Assembly: GCA_029934695.1 (NCBI GenBank)
Contig: JAOZLU010000035.1
Coordinates: 1-23,978, forward strand
Origin: Desulfobacterales bacterium
GTDB lineage: Bacteria; Desulfobacterota; Desulfobacteria; Desulfobacterales; 4be13
Direction of reading: 5' to 3'
Length of the DNA: 23,978 bases
Part shown: in pieces, positions 1 to 7,261 of the stretch
Layout of the letters: every line of letters starts with the position of its first letter
Position numbering within the stretch: the first letter of the stretch is position 1
The notes under the pieces: generated by a model
What the model was told of the DNA's origin: nothing
The model's database searches: none
What the model saw: only the letters and a program-made list of their open reading frames with translations
Made by a program: the position numbers and the translations under genes

Positions 1-1315
1 CATCATCCTCCTCGTGAGGTTCTCCCACAGCGTCCTGAAGGCGGATCACCTCCTCAATATTTGCCGGTGCGATGATGGTTTCCGCATCAAGATCAATTAT
101 CTCTTCATCTTTATCCTGTGAGGCTCCCACAGCGTCATGAAGCATGATCGTCTCCTCGATATCGGGAGGAGCGATGATGGTCTCGCCGTCAAAATCATCC
201 TCTTCCGGGGCCTGTCCGGGAAGAGCGTTCTGGAGCAGAATTGCCTCTTCCAGGTCCGGCGGCATAATCATGGTCTCGGCATCAAAATCATCCTCTCCCG
301 GGGCCTGTCCGGGGAGAACATCCTGGAGCATGATCGTCTCCTCGATATCGGGAGGAGCGATGATGGTCTCGCCGTCAAAATCATCCTCTTCCGGGGCCTG
401 TCCGGGAAGAGCGTTCTGGAGCAGAATTGCCTCTTCCAGGTCCGGCGGCATGATGATGGTTTCGGCGTCAAAATTCTCCTCCGGCGGGGTCTGACGCCCG
501 GGGAAAGCGTCCTGAAGCAGGATCGTCTCTTCCATGTCCGGCGGCATGATGATGGTTTCGGCGTCAAAATCATCCTCTCCCGGGGTCTGGTGCCCGGGGA
601 AAGCGTCCTGAAGCAGGATCGTCTCTTCCATGTCCGGCGGCATAATCATGGTTTCGGCATCAAAAGCATCCTCTCCCGAGGCCTGTCCGGGGAGAACGTC
701 CTGAAGCAGGATTGCCTCTTCCAGATCAGGCGGCATGACCATGGTTTCGGCGTCAAAATCATCCTCTCCCGGGGTCTGTCCGGGGAGAACGTCCTGAAGC
801 AGGATTGCCTCTTCCAGGTCAGGCGGCATGACCATGGTTTCGGCGTCAAAATCATCCTCTCCCGGGGTCTGTCCGGGGAGAGCGTCCTGAAGCAGGATTG
901 CCTCTTCCATGTCCGGCGGCATGATCATGGTTTCAGCATCAAAATTTTCATCATCCATGGGCGTTTCAGAGGTGACATTATGCAGCAAGACAGGTTCATC
1001 CGGAGTTTTGGATTCCACGGTCGTTTGAGCATTCAGATCAGTAACCTCTTCATTTTTCATCAGGTCTTCATCAAGAATATCATCAAGCAGAATTGTTTCC
1101 CTGAAAGCAGTAAGCTCCTGAGTGGTAATCATATCTTCATTGCCAATACCAATTGCTTCATCAGGATATCCTGATGCAATGACCCCTGCATCAAGTTTAA
1201 GGGCCTTATCATCCGCAGGAGTTTCATCAAGGGCATTTATAAAATCAATAAATTCTTCATCTTTCAAAGGTGACGCCCCTTCTGTTATCTGTTTGGATTC
1301 TTTTTCATATTTCAT
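1..1315 (-). CDS. Acidic tandem-repeat protein, 3' part outside the window
   Basis: I do not recognise this protein. The frame opens at an ATG at 1315, preceded by GGGAGAATGGGG as a possible ribosome-binding site, and stays open for 438 codons to the left edge. After about 125 non-repeated, acidic residues come about nine copies of a 31-32-residue unit with consensus near DAETMIMPPDLEEAILLQD followed by a short Pro/Gly/Glu linker. The Ala-Glu-Thr-(Met/Ile)-(Ile/Val) core starts each unit. No signal peptide or membrane segment is visible, and the repeats look disordered and strongly acidic. The invariant Thr in an acidic setting could be a Ser/Thr-kinase site read by FHA domains, but this is only inference. 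The opposite strand is also open across the repeats, yet only this strand has a start with an upstream promoter, a non-repeated N-terminus and a sensible composition. The domain that defines its function probably lies to the left, outside the window. Confidence 0.72.
   Translation of the reverse strand, partial: MKYEKESKQITEGASPLKDEEFIDFINALDETPADDKALKLDAGVIASGYPDEAIGIGNEDMITTQELTAFRETILLDDILDEDLMKNEEVTDLNAQTTVESKTPDEPVLLHNVTSETPMDDENFDAETMIMPPDMEEAILLQDALPGQTPGEDDFDAETMVMPPDLEEAILLQDVLPGQTPGEDDFDAETMVMPPDLEEAILLQDVLPGQASGEDAFDAETMIMPPDMEETILLQDAFPGHQTPGEDDFDAETIIMPPDMEETILLQDAFPGRQTPPEENFDAETIIMPPDLEEAILLQNALPGQAPEEDDFDGETIIAPPDIEETIMLQDVLPGQAPGEDDFDAETMIMPPDLEEAILLQNALPGQAPEEDDFDGETIIAPPDIEETIMLHDAVGASQDKDEEIIDLDAETIIAPANIEEVIRLQDAVGEPHEEDD
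60..975 (-). repeat. 93-96 bp in-frame tandem repeats
   Basis: Units of 93 or 96 bp (one of 102 bp) recur within the acidic repeat gene. The ATGGT(C/T)TC block falls at 75, 177, 270, 363, 456, 552, 648, 741, 834 and 927, giving spacings of 102, 93, 93, 93, 96, 96, 93, 93 and 93. The 96-bp spacings come from one extra codon in the Pro/Gly linker. All spacings are multiples of three, so copy number can change without breaking the frame. Confidence 0.9.
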
Positions 1316-1619
1316 GCCAGACCCCATTCTCCCAATAATATCAGGGAAAAGCACCTTATTTGTTAAAATCAGATGGATTTTTTGTCAAATGGAACCTAAT
1401 AATTTTAGGCTGTGTTACAGGGCAAAAAATTGCAGTGTGGAAGAAACCCGGTTTTTTCCCGAATAAGCCAGGTATCTTTGCCGTTCATTTTTTTGTCCTG
1501 TACGCAAAATTTTAGGAGAATTTATCACAAGGCATACAATGTGTCAAGATATTTGGTTTTTTGGCTTATGACAATTTAAGGGTTTGCAAAATGCGTATTT
1601 TGAGTATATAAGTAAAATC
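1316..1619. other. Divergent intergenic region between the repeat gene and rsmE
   Basis: This AT-rich 304-bp stretch separates two divergently transcribed genes. I see no credible gene in it. It contains a strong candidate promoter for the leftward repeat gene (1519-1547) and a near-palindrome CCTAATAATTTTAGG at 1395-1409 that would lie in that gene's roughly 197-nt leader. No clear promoter is visible for rsmE. Confidence 0.6.
1519..1547 (-). promoter_or_regulatory. Sigma-70-like promoter of the acidic repeat gene
   Basis: On the minus strand a perfect TTGACA (1547-1542) is followed after 17 bp by TAAATT (1524-1519). Both boxes and the spacer fit the vegetative consensus well. Transcription would start near 1512, leaving a leader of about 197 nt before the ATG at 1315. 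Confidence 0.6.
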
Positions 1620-2381
1620 ATGAAATGCTTTTATATTGATCCGTCAAGCTTTGCTGCCCCCTCACTGGTTATTTCCGGTTCTGACGCTAAGCATATAAAA
1701 AACGTGCTGCGTCTGAAACCGGGGGATAAGATAATGCTCTTTGATGGCAAGGGGCTTGAATATGAAGCCGAAATAGTTGCTTTGGCTTCCAAAAATGTTG
1801 AAGTGTCGGTAATTCAAAGTCTTTCTTCTGCTTCTGAGTCGCCTGTTCAAATTATTGTCGCCCAGTCTTTTTTAAAGGACAGAAAAATGGATGGCCTTGT
1901 AAGACAGCTTACCGAGCTTGGGATAGCAAAGTGGATACCTTTTATTTCAGATCGTTCTGTTCCCAGACCAGATAAAAAACGCCTTGCTGACAGAACAAAA
2001 CGATGGAAAAAAATTGCAGGGGAAGCTCTCAAGCAGTGCAGACGGAGCTGTGTTCCGGAAATAGGTTCCACTGTATCTTTTGAAAACATACTGAATATTG
2101 GCAGAATGTGTGATCTGAAAATTATTTTCTGGGAAAATGAAACAGAACCTCTTGATTTTACGTTTTTACCACATATCAGAAACAATGGCACAATCTTTGT
2201 CATGCTGGGGCCTGAAGGCGGTTTTACCCCTCATGAGGTTGAGATCGCCCGGGCTTCCGGTTTTATCACTGCCGCTCTCGGCCCCCGTATTTTAAGAGCT
2301 GAAACAGCCACAATTGCAGCATGTACCCTGCTGCAATATTTTTTTGGTGACTTATGCAAAAAAAGCTTGACAGGGGATTAA
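1620..2381 (+). CDS. rsmE: 16S rRNA (uracil-1498-N3)-methyltransferase RsmE
   Basis: RsmE methylates N3 of U1498 in 16S rRNA of the small subunit, using S-adenosylmethionine. The 253-residue product has the family's usual size. An N-terminal PUA-like domain (about residues 1-70) contains the AKHIKNVLRLKPGD signature. The C-terminal SPOUT knot domain ends in the SAM-binding motifs GPEGGF (about 197-202) and LGPRILRAETA (about 220-230), which are textbook for this family. I chose the ATG at 1620 because MKCFYID fits the usual RsmE start; a TTG at 1584 would add 12 residues without homology. No good Shine-Dalgarno precedes either start. It is the only plus-strand protein gene in the window and is followed 36 bp later by tRNA-Phe, probably on the same transcript. 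Confidence 0.93.
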   Translation: MKCFYIDPSSFAAPSLVISGSDAKHIKNVLRLKPGDKIMLFDGKGLEYEAEIVALASKNVEVSVIQSLSSASESPVQIIVAQSFLKDRKMDGLVRQLTELGIAKWIPFISDRSVPRPDKKRLADRTKRWKKIAGEALKQCRRSCVPEIGSTVSFENILNIGRMCDLKIIFWENETEPLDFTFLPHIRNNGTIFVMLGPEGGFTPHEVEIARASGFITAALGPRILRAETATIAACTLLQYFFGDLCKKSLTGD

Positions 2382-2417
2382 AAACTTAATATAAGCTTAT
2401 TTACGCTTACGGAGCAA

Positions 2418-2490
2418 GCCGAGGTAGCTCAGTCGGTAGAGCAGGGGACTGAAAATCCCCGTGTCGGCAGTTCGATTCTGTCCCTCGGCA
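2418..2490 (+). tRNA. tRNA-Phe (anticodon GAA)
   Basis: A full cloverleaf can be drawn over 73 nt. The acceptor arms GCCGAGG and CCTCGGC pair perfectly, with discriminator A. The D arm reads TAGCTCAGTCGGTAGAGCA, the anticodon stem is GGGGA/TCCCC around loop CTGAAAA (anticodon GAA), and the T arm contains TTCGATT. The terminal CCA is not encoded and must be added by the nucleotidyltransferase, unlike the tRNA-Gln in this window. Confidence 0.97.
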
Positions 2491-2505
2491 CTTTTGAAAG
2501 TTTTA

Positions 2506-2542
2506 ATGGGTTGCAAATTTATTTTTGTAGCCCATTTTTTTT
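2506..2542 (+). terminator. Rho-independent terminator after tRNA-Phe
   Basis: ATGGGTTGCAAA (2506-2517) pairs over 12 positions, including two G-T pairs, with 2524-2535 around a six-base loop, and is followed by a run of eight T (2535-2542). It sits 15 nt past the tRNA and should end the rsmE/tRNA-Phe transcript. On the minus strand there is no T-run, so it would not serve the facing pseudouridine synthase gene. Confidence 0.85.
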
Positions 2543-2627
2543 GTTCAGTTCAAGCTCGCGTCTGTTTTACGACCACAGGCGGCTCAATCTGCTTATATTC
2601 TCAAGCTTGGAATGCGGGAATCAGGTT

Positions 2628-3608
2628 TTACGCTTCCAATTTTGAAATGCTCAAAGCCTTTACCAATTCATGCATATCTGCCAGAAGGGGCGATTCAAAA
2701 AACATTGTTTTTCCTGTGGCAGGATGAATGAACCGGAGTTGCCACGCATGAAGCATCTGTCTGGAAACATACGTTTTTATGAGATTTGAAAGCTTGGCAG
2801 GAAAGAGACGCGCCATCTTGCGACTGCCATACACTTCATCACCGATTACAGGATGGCTGATTGCAGCACAATGAACTCGGATCTGGTGGGTCCGCCCCGT
2901 TTTCAGATTGATATCCAGCAATGTTGCCCCCTGAAAGCGATCCCTGACCTTCCAAATCGTCTCGGCATCACGCCCCTTCCGACTGAACGTTGACATCTTT
3001 TTCCGATGAACCGGATGCCTGCCCACAGGAAGTGAAATGATACCGGAATCCCCTTTTATTTCGCCATGGACAAGAGCCAGATACGTCTTTCTGACGGTTC
3101 TTGACTTGAATTGCAGGGCAAGATGTTCAAGTGAGGCAGCATTTTTTGCAACCACCAGTGTCCCGGACGTATCCTTGTCAAGCCTGTGCACAATTCCCGG
3201 CCTCAGCTTGCCTCCGATTCCTTTAAAATCAGGGCAATGATAAAGAAGCCCGTTGACCAAAGTTCCCGTATAATGGCCCGGGGCAGGATGAACAACAAGT
3301 CCCGGGTGTTTGCTGATCACAATCAGATGCTCGTCTTCATACAGGATATCAATTTCAATCTGTTCAGGTTCAAAATGAACAGGATCAGGAGGCGGTATAT
3401 TGCCGGAAATTTCATCACCTGTCTTCACCCTGTATCCGGGTTTTTTCACAGCACCCTGAACCCGTATGTTTCCTTTACGGATCAGGTCTGTTGCAAAAGA
3501 ACGGGAACAATCGGGAATAAGGGATGCAACAACTATGTCCAACCGCCTGCCATTTTGCTGCGAGATAACGGGAGCAAACAGATATGAAGGGTGCAACAAA
3601 TTTTTCAA
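2628..3608 (-). CDS. rluD: RluA/RluD-family 23S rRNA pseudouridine synthase
   Basis: This family isomerises uridines to pseudouridine in rRNA; RluD members modify helix 69 of 23S rRNA during large-subunit maturation. The 326-residue protein has an N-terminal S4 RNA-binding domain (about 15-70) and the catalytic domain with HRLDKDTSG at 141-149, in which D144 is the expected nucleophile. GRTHQIRVH near residue 240 is the other family signature. The length suits RluD. The start is TTG at 3608: the frame has an upstream stop and no ATG before the conserved region, so TTG (or one of two TTGs four and five codons on) must be used. Assignment to RluD rather than a sister RluA-type enzyme rests on the S4 domain. 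It lies downstream of carD, separated by a 161-bp repeat-rich gap. Confidence 0.88.
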   Translation of the reverse strand: MKNLLHPSYLFAPVISQQNGRRLDIVVASLIPDCSRSFATDLIRKGNIRVQGAVKKPGYRVKTGDEISGNIPPPDPVHFEPEQIEIDILYEDEHLIVISKHPGLVVHPAPGHYTGTLVNGLLYHCPDFKGIGGKLRPGIVHRLDKDTSGTLVVAKNAASLEHLALQFKSRTVRKTYLALVHGEIKGDSGIISLPVGRHPVHRKKMSTFSRKGRDAETIWKVRDRFQGATLLDINLKTGRTHQIRVHCAAISHPVIGDEVYGSRKMARLFPAKLSNLIKTYVSRQMLHAWQLRFIHPATGKTMFFESPLLADMHELVKALSISKLEA

Positions 3609-3640
3609 TGCGCCTGCCGTTTCAATTCTTGTATTACCGA

Positions 3641-3767
3641 GGTTTCAGGTTTTATATAAAACTTAGAATCTGAAACCTGAAACTGTAAAACAATTTTGTA
3701 AATTGTTTCCTGCAAATTGTTTCAAAGCTCTGAAACTTACTGAAACCTGAAATTTAGAAACCTGAAC
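3641..3767. repeat. GAAACCTGAAA repeats and a hairpin between rluD and carD
   Basis: The gap after carD consists largely of direct and inverted copies of GAAACCTGAAA: 3672-3682, 3742-3752, a shortened copy at 3757-3766, and the inverted GGTTTCAGGTTT at 3641-3652, which can pair with 3671-3678. In the middle AAACAATTT (3688-3696) pairs with AAATTGTTT (3700-3708), and AAATTGTTTC is then repeated directly at 3714-3723. No T-run makes a standard terminator. Confidence 0.75.
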
Positions 3768-3769
3768 CC

Positions 3770-4303
3770 TTACGGGGCTTCAAAAAGCAATTCGATCTCT
3801 GACAGGATCGTATTTTCGTCAGTGTCTCTCGCTGTCGAAAGCTCTCTCACCAACAGCCCCTGAGCTGTATCATAGAGTTTGCGTTCTCCAAAAGACAAAT
3901 CCTTTGTCAGTTTCAGAAGAAACAGATCCCTGAACACCTCAGCAACTTCATAAAGAGAGCCTGTTTTAATCTTATCCATATATTCTCTGTATCTGCGGTT
4001 CCAAGTCTGGTTGTCAGCAACTGCATCCCGCTTTTTTTTCATCACGTCATATACCAGAAAAATCTCCTTTTCACTGATAACATTCCTTAAACCCACAGAT
4101 TCAACATTCCAAGTGGGGATCATAATAACCATATCGTTGTCAAGGACTTTCATAATGTAAAAATCATGTTCCTCCCCGCCGACCACTCTGGTTTCAATTG
4201 CTTCAATCCGCCCGACACCGTGTGCAGGATAAACCGCAAGATCACCCACCTGAAATTTTTGAACTTTCTTTTTAGTTATTTGTTCTTTAACTTTTTTTTT
4301 CAT
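3770..4303 (-). CDS. carD: CarD/CdnL-family transcription regulator
   Basis: CarD-family proteins bind the RNA polymerase beta subunit and stabilise open promoter complexes, mostly at rRNA and other growth-related promoters. The 177-residue product has a lysine-rich N-terminus (1-15), then the RNA-polymerase-interacting Tudor-like domain (about 17-75) with the family's FQVGDLAVYPAHGVGRI start, and a helical C-terminal DNA-binding domain with W101 in the NQTWNRRYREYMDKI segment. Length is normal for the family. The ATG at 4303 is preceded by a GCGGGAAAACGG stretch. A 64-bp duplication upstream places two copies of a candidate promoter before it. It sits between hppA and the pseudouridine synthase gene but has its own promoter region and is probably a separate transcript. 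Confidence 0.92.
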   Translation of the reverse strand: MKKKVKEQITKKKVQKFQVGDLAVYPAHGVGRIEAIETRVVGGEEHDFYIMKVLDNDMVIMIPTWNVESVGLRNVISEKEIFLVYDVMKKKRDAVADNQTWNRRYREYMDKIKTGSLYEVAEVFRDLFLLKLTKDLSFGERKLYDTAQGLLVRELSTARDTDENTILSEIELLFEAP

Positions 4304-4350
4304 CCGTTTTCCCGCTAATCAGTTTATGGTTTGTTAATACGATGAATAAT

Positions 4351-4379
4351 TTCATACCATAAATTTGAACAGCAATCAA
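4351..4379 (-). promoter_or_regulatory. carD-proximal copy of duplicated promoter
   Basis: On the minus strand TTGATT (4379-4374) is followed after 17 bp by TATGAA (4356-4351), with TGG just before it as an extended -10 element. The -10 box lies about 48 bp upstream of the carD ATG. The boxes match consensus at four of six positions each. Confidence 0.45.
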
Positions 4380-4414
4380 TAAAAAAGGATTGGCACATTA
4401 ATACGATGAATAAT

Positions 4415-4443
4415 TTCATACCATAAATTTGAACAGCAATCAA
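4415..4443 (-). promoter_or_regulatory. carD-distal copy of duplicated promoter
   Basis: This is the identical second copy created by the 64-bp duplication: TTGATT at 4443-4438 and TATGAA at 4420-4415. It overlaps the region where the hppA transcript should terminate. Confidence 0.4.
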
Positions 4444-4444
4444 T

Positions 4445-4481
4445 AAAAAAGGATTGGCACATTCATGCGCCAATCCTTTTT
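4445..4481 (-). terminator. Rho-independent terminator of hppA
   Basis: GGATTGGC (4451-4458) pairs with GCCAATCC (4469-4476), extended by an A-run and T-run on the two sides. On the minus strand the hairpin is followed by TTTTTT, so it can stop the leftward transcript about 85 nt after the hppA stop codon. The plus strand also shows TTTTT after the stem, so it may act weakly both ways. Confidence 0.8.
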
Positions 4482-4566
4482 AAATGCAAAACCTCCCCCC
4501 TTGTTCCCAAGCCGGAACATGAAAAGAGGGTGAAGATTCAGGTGAAGCTCTAATAATATCTGACAG

Positions 4567-6603
4567 TTAGATCAGAAAAGGTACCATGAGCAGTGCCACA
4601 ACATTCAGAATTTTGATCATCGGGTTGACAGCAGGACCTGCGGTGTCTTTGTACGGGTCGCCCACAGTGTCGCCGGTGACAGCAGCTTTGTGAGCATCAC
4701 TGCCCTTGCCGCCGAGATGACCGTCTTCAATGTATTTTTTGGCATTGTCCCATGCGGCTCCGCCGGTTGTCATGGAGAGCGCGAGAAAGATACCGGTGAC
4801 GATACTTCCGATAAGCAGTCCGCCCAGAGCAACTTTCCCGAGGAAAAGGCCGACCAGAATCGGAGCAATAACAGGAAGCAGCGCCGGCACGATCATTTCG
4901 CTCAAAGCAAATTTGGTGACGATGTCAACACATTTGCCGTAATCGGGTTTTGCGGTACCTTCCATAATTCCGGGAATCTCACGGAACTGACGACGGACTT
5001 CGTCAACAACAGCACCGCCGGCATTGCCAACCGCTTTCATGGCAACAGAAGCAAACAGATAGGGCAGAAGACCGCCGATGAAAAGGCCGATGATGACATT
5101 CACGTCACTCAGATCAAACTTGATGTCTGTTCCGCCGCCGTGCAGACCGAACTCTTCCACATAAGAGGCAAACAGAACCAGCGCGGCAAGACCGGCTGAA
5201 CCGATGGCATAACCTTTGGTGACAGCCTTTGTGGTGTTTCCGACAGCATCGAGAGGATCTGTTACCGCACGGACACTCTCATCCATTCCAGCCATTTCAG
5301 CAATACCGCCCGCGTTATCGGTGATGGGACCGTAAGCATCAATCGCAATAACCATGCCCGTCATGGACAGCATGGACATGGCAGCCATGGCAATACCGTA
5401 AAGACCAGCGAGGCTGTAAGCAATGCCGATGGCAGCGCAGATGGCCAGAACCGGAGCGGCCGTTGCCTGCATACTGACCGCAAGACCCGCGATGATGTTG
5501 GTGCCATGACCGGTGGTGGACGCGTCAGCAATGCTTTTCACCGGACCGTAAATTCCGGTGTAATATTCGGTGATGATGACGATGACAACTGTCAGAACAA
5601 GTCCGACCAAAGTTGAGTAATAGATGTTCAGTACCGGAATATCCAGACCGCCCATCAGTTTCATGGTTGCAAAGTAGAATGCAAATGCGGCGATAATAGC
5701 GGCACCGAACATGCCTTTGTACAGCGCACCCATGATATAATCATCTTTCGCGCCGAGTTTCACAAAGAAAATGGCGATGATGGAAGCGACAATGGAGATT
5801 GCGCCCAGCACCAGCGGGAACTCGGTTGCGATAGCGATATCGGGGAAAAGAAGATTTCCCAGAAGCATAGCAGCAACTGCCGTCACAGCATAAGTCTCAA
5901 AAAGGTCAGCAGCCATACCTGCACAGTCTCCGACATTGTCGCCGACATTATCTGCGATAACTGCGGGATTTCTCGGATCGTCCTCAGGAATGCCGGCTTC
6001 GACTTTTCCGACAAGGTCAGCACCGACATCAGCACCTTTGGTGAAGATGCCGCCGCCAAGACGTGCGAAAATGGAAATAAGGCTTCCGCCGAAACCAAGA
6101 GCAACCAGAGCAATGACAGCATCTCTCGGAGTGACTGCCATGGCTTTTGTCAATACTGTATAAAAACCCGCTACAGAAGTCAGGGCCAGACCGGCAACCA
6201 GCATACCGGTGACGGCTCCGCCTTTGAATGCGAGGTTCAAACCCGCAGCAAGGCCGTCTTTTGCAGCCTCGGCAGTTCTCACATTGGCAATGACCGATAC
6301 GCGCATCCCTATATAACCTGCGATAAAGGAAGCAAGCGCGCCCACGATAAAGCCGACTGCGGTTTTGCTGCCGAGGGTGACTGCAATAATGATGGCAATA
6401 ATAATGCCGGCAATTGCCATGCTTCTCATCTGACGGTTAAGATATGCAATCGCGCCTTCCTGAATAGCGGCTGCAATTTCCTGCATTTTCTCATTTCCGG
6501 CCGGAGCAGATTTGACGACCCCGGCAAGTATGGTAGCAAAAGCTACCCCTACAGCACCGATAACTGCACAAAAGAACGGTATGTTGTTCAATACTATGTC
6601 CAT
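4567..6603 (-). CDS. hppA: Membrane proton-translocating pyrophosphatase, K+-independent type
   Basis: This integral membrane pump couples hydrolysis of pyrophosphate to ion export. The 678-residue protein has the expected size and about 16 membrane segments. The catalytic region is seen at about 208-236: DDPRNPAVIADNVGDNVGD with the following CAGMAADLFE, whose aspartates bind Mg-pyrophosphate, and GGGIFTKGADVGADLVGK precedes it. GNTTKAVTKG at 455-464 has Lys and Thr at the two positions that are Ala and Gly in K+-dependent members, so by family rule it is K+-independent and most likely pumps protons. The ATG at 6603 follows a strong GGAGG. It lies 42 bp after pth and ends in a clear terminator, so it may be the last gene of the rplY-pth transcript. 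In sulfate reducers it could recover energy from pyrophosphate made during sulfate activation (inference). Confidence 0.95.
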   Translation of the reverse strand: MDIVLNNIPFFCAVIGAVGVAFATILAGVVKSAPAGNEKMQEIAAAIQEGAIAYLNRQMRSMAIAGIIIAIIIAVTLGSKTAVGFIVGALASFIAGYIGMRVSVIANVRTAEAAKDGLAAGLNLAFKGGAVTGMLVAGLALTSVAGFYTVLTKAMAVTPRDAVIALVALGFGGSLISIFARLGGGIFTKGADVGADLVGKVEAGIPEDDPRNPAVIADNVGDNVGDCAGMAADLFETYAVTAVAAMLLGNLLFPDIAIATEFPLVLGAISIVASIIAIFFVKLGAKDDYIMGALYKGMFGAAIIAAFAFYFATMKLMGGLDIPVLNIYYSTLVGLVLTVVIVIITEYYTGIYGPVKSIADASTTGHGTNIIAGLAVSMQATAAPVLAICAAIGIAYSLAGLYGIAMAAMSMLSMTGMVIAIDAYGPITDNAGGIAEMAGMDESVRAVTDPLDAVGNTTKAVTKGYAIGSAGLAALVLFASYVEEFGLHGGGTDIKFDLSDVNVIIGLFIGGLLPYLFASVAMKAVGNAGGAVVDEVRRQFREIPGIMEGTAKPDYGKCVDIVTKFALSEMIVPALLPVIAPILVGLFLGKVALGGLLIGSIVTGIFLALSMTTGGAAWDNAKKYIEDGHLGGKGSDAHKAAVTGDTVGDPYKDTAGPAVNPMIKILNVVALLMVPFLI

Positions 6604-6645
6604 TTTACCTCCGTTTTGAAATTTGACAAATAATAATAATTTGAA

Positions 6646-7230
6646 TCATATTTTGCTGTTAAAGCGATTCATTCCATCCTTTGTACCATTACAAAGGATG
6701 GTGACAACTGCATCCCGGGCCCTTGCAATAAATTGTTCCAGCATCCTGTTTTCATCTGCACTGAATTTGCTCAGAACATAATCTGCAACACTCATCTCTG
6801 TCCCGGAACGTCCGACGCCCATGCGGAGCCGTGCAAAATCACCCCCCCCAAAGGCATCTATTAAAGATCTTACACCTTTGTGTCCCCCATGTCCTCCTTT
6901 CTCTTTGATTTTTATCCTTCCAAAAGCAAGGTCTATGTCATCATGAATGATCACCATATCCTCGCCTGATATCTTGAAATACGATGCTATGCCCTGAATT
7001 GGAAACCCGCTCCGATTCATATAGGCCATTGGTTTTGCCAGGATGACATCTTTACCTTCTATCTGTCCGCGGCCGATGAATGCATCAGATTTTTTTTTCC
7101 CAACGGAAATGGAAAAAGCGTCTGCAAGATCATCCACCACCATAAATCCGATATTGTGCCGGGTTTTTCTGTAGGCATTTCCCGGATTTCCCAGACCGGC
7201 TATCAGGTGTATTCGTCTGTCTTTTGCCAT
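6646..7230 (-). CDS. pth: Peptidyl-tRNA hydrolase
   Basis: Pth releases peptides from prematurely dropped peptidyl-tRNAs and recycles the tRNA in the cytoplasm. The 194-residue product has the family's usual size. The conserved GLGNPG (12-17) contains N15, TRHNIGF holds the catalytic H25, PMAYMNRSG holds N72, and IIHDDIDLAFG holds the conserved Asp near 97-98. The late signature reads GGHGGHKG, with Lys118 where E. coli has a conserved Asn (N114). I place the start at the ATG at 7230, preceded by CAGGAGACAG; a longer frame reaching to 7329 would overlap the end of rplY and add a basic stretch lacking homology. The gene follows rplY by 31 bp, a common pairing. Confidence 0.94.
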   Translation of the reverse strand: MAKDRRIHLIAGLGNPGNAYRKTRHNIGFMVVDDLADAFSISVGKKKSDAFIGRGQIEGKDVILAKPMAYMNRSGFPIQGIASYFKISGEDMVIIHDDIDLAFGRIKIKEKGGHGGHKGVRSLIDAFGGGDFARLRMGVGRSGTEMSVADYVLSKFSADENRMLEQFIARARDAVVTILCNGTKDGMNRFNSKI

Positions 7231-7239
7231 CTGTCTCCT

Positions 7240-7259
7240 GACAATTGATATCAATTGTC
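7240..7259. repeat. 20-bp perfect palindrome between rplY and pth
   Basis: GACAATTGATATCAATTGTC reads the same on both strands. It fills the space between the rplY stop codon (7264-7262) and the pth Shine-Dalgarno. As RNA it would form a stem with almost no loop; as DNA it resembles a dimeric regulator site. No T-run follows. Confidence 0.8.
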
Positions 7260-7261
7260 TT

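Larger units (their letters stand above)
4334..4461. repeat. Perfect 64-bp tandem duplication
   Basis: Positions 4334-4397 and 4398-4461 are identical. Each copy holds one candidate leftward promoter for carD and the left half (AAAAAAGGATTGGC) of the hppA terminator; only the right copy is followed by the complementary half. Perfect identity points to a recent event. Confidence 0.95.

Noticed and set aside
60..975. Regular repeats resembling a CRISPR array
   Set aside because: The units are about 93 bp, nearly identical throughout without unique spacers, and keep a single reading frame, so this is a protein repeat.
137..1174. A 345-codon open frame on the plus strand with repeated units
   Set aside because: It mirrors the in-frame repeats of the minus-strand gene. 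It covers only the repeats, its translation is rich in Arg, His and Gly with no known features, and the minus frame alone has a promoter, a non-repeated N-terminus and continuation past the edge.
1122..1466. A plus-strand frame at the start of the divergent gap
   Set aside because: It is mainly antisense to the N-terminus of the acidic repeat gene and has no ribosome-binding site or recognisable domain.
2461..2727. An 88-codon plus-strand frame after tRNA-Phe
   Set aside because: It starts inside the tRNA, crosses the terminator and overlaps the 3' end of the pseudouridine synthase gene; the product has no features.
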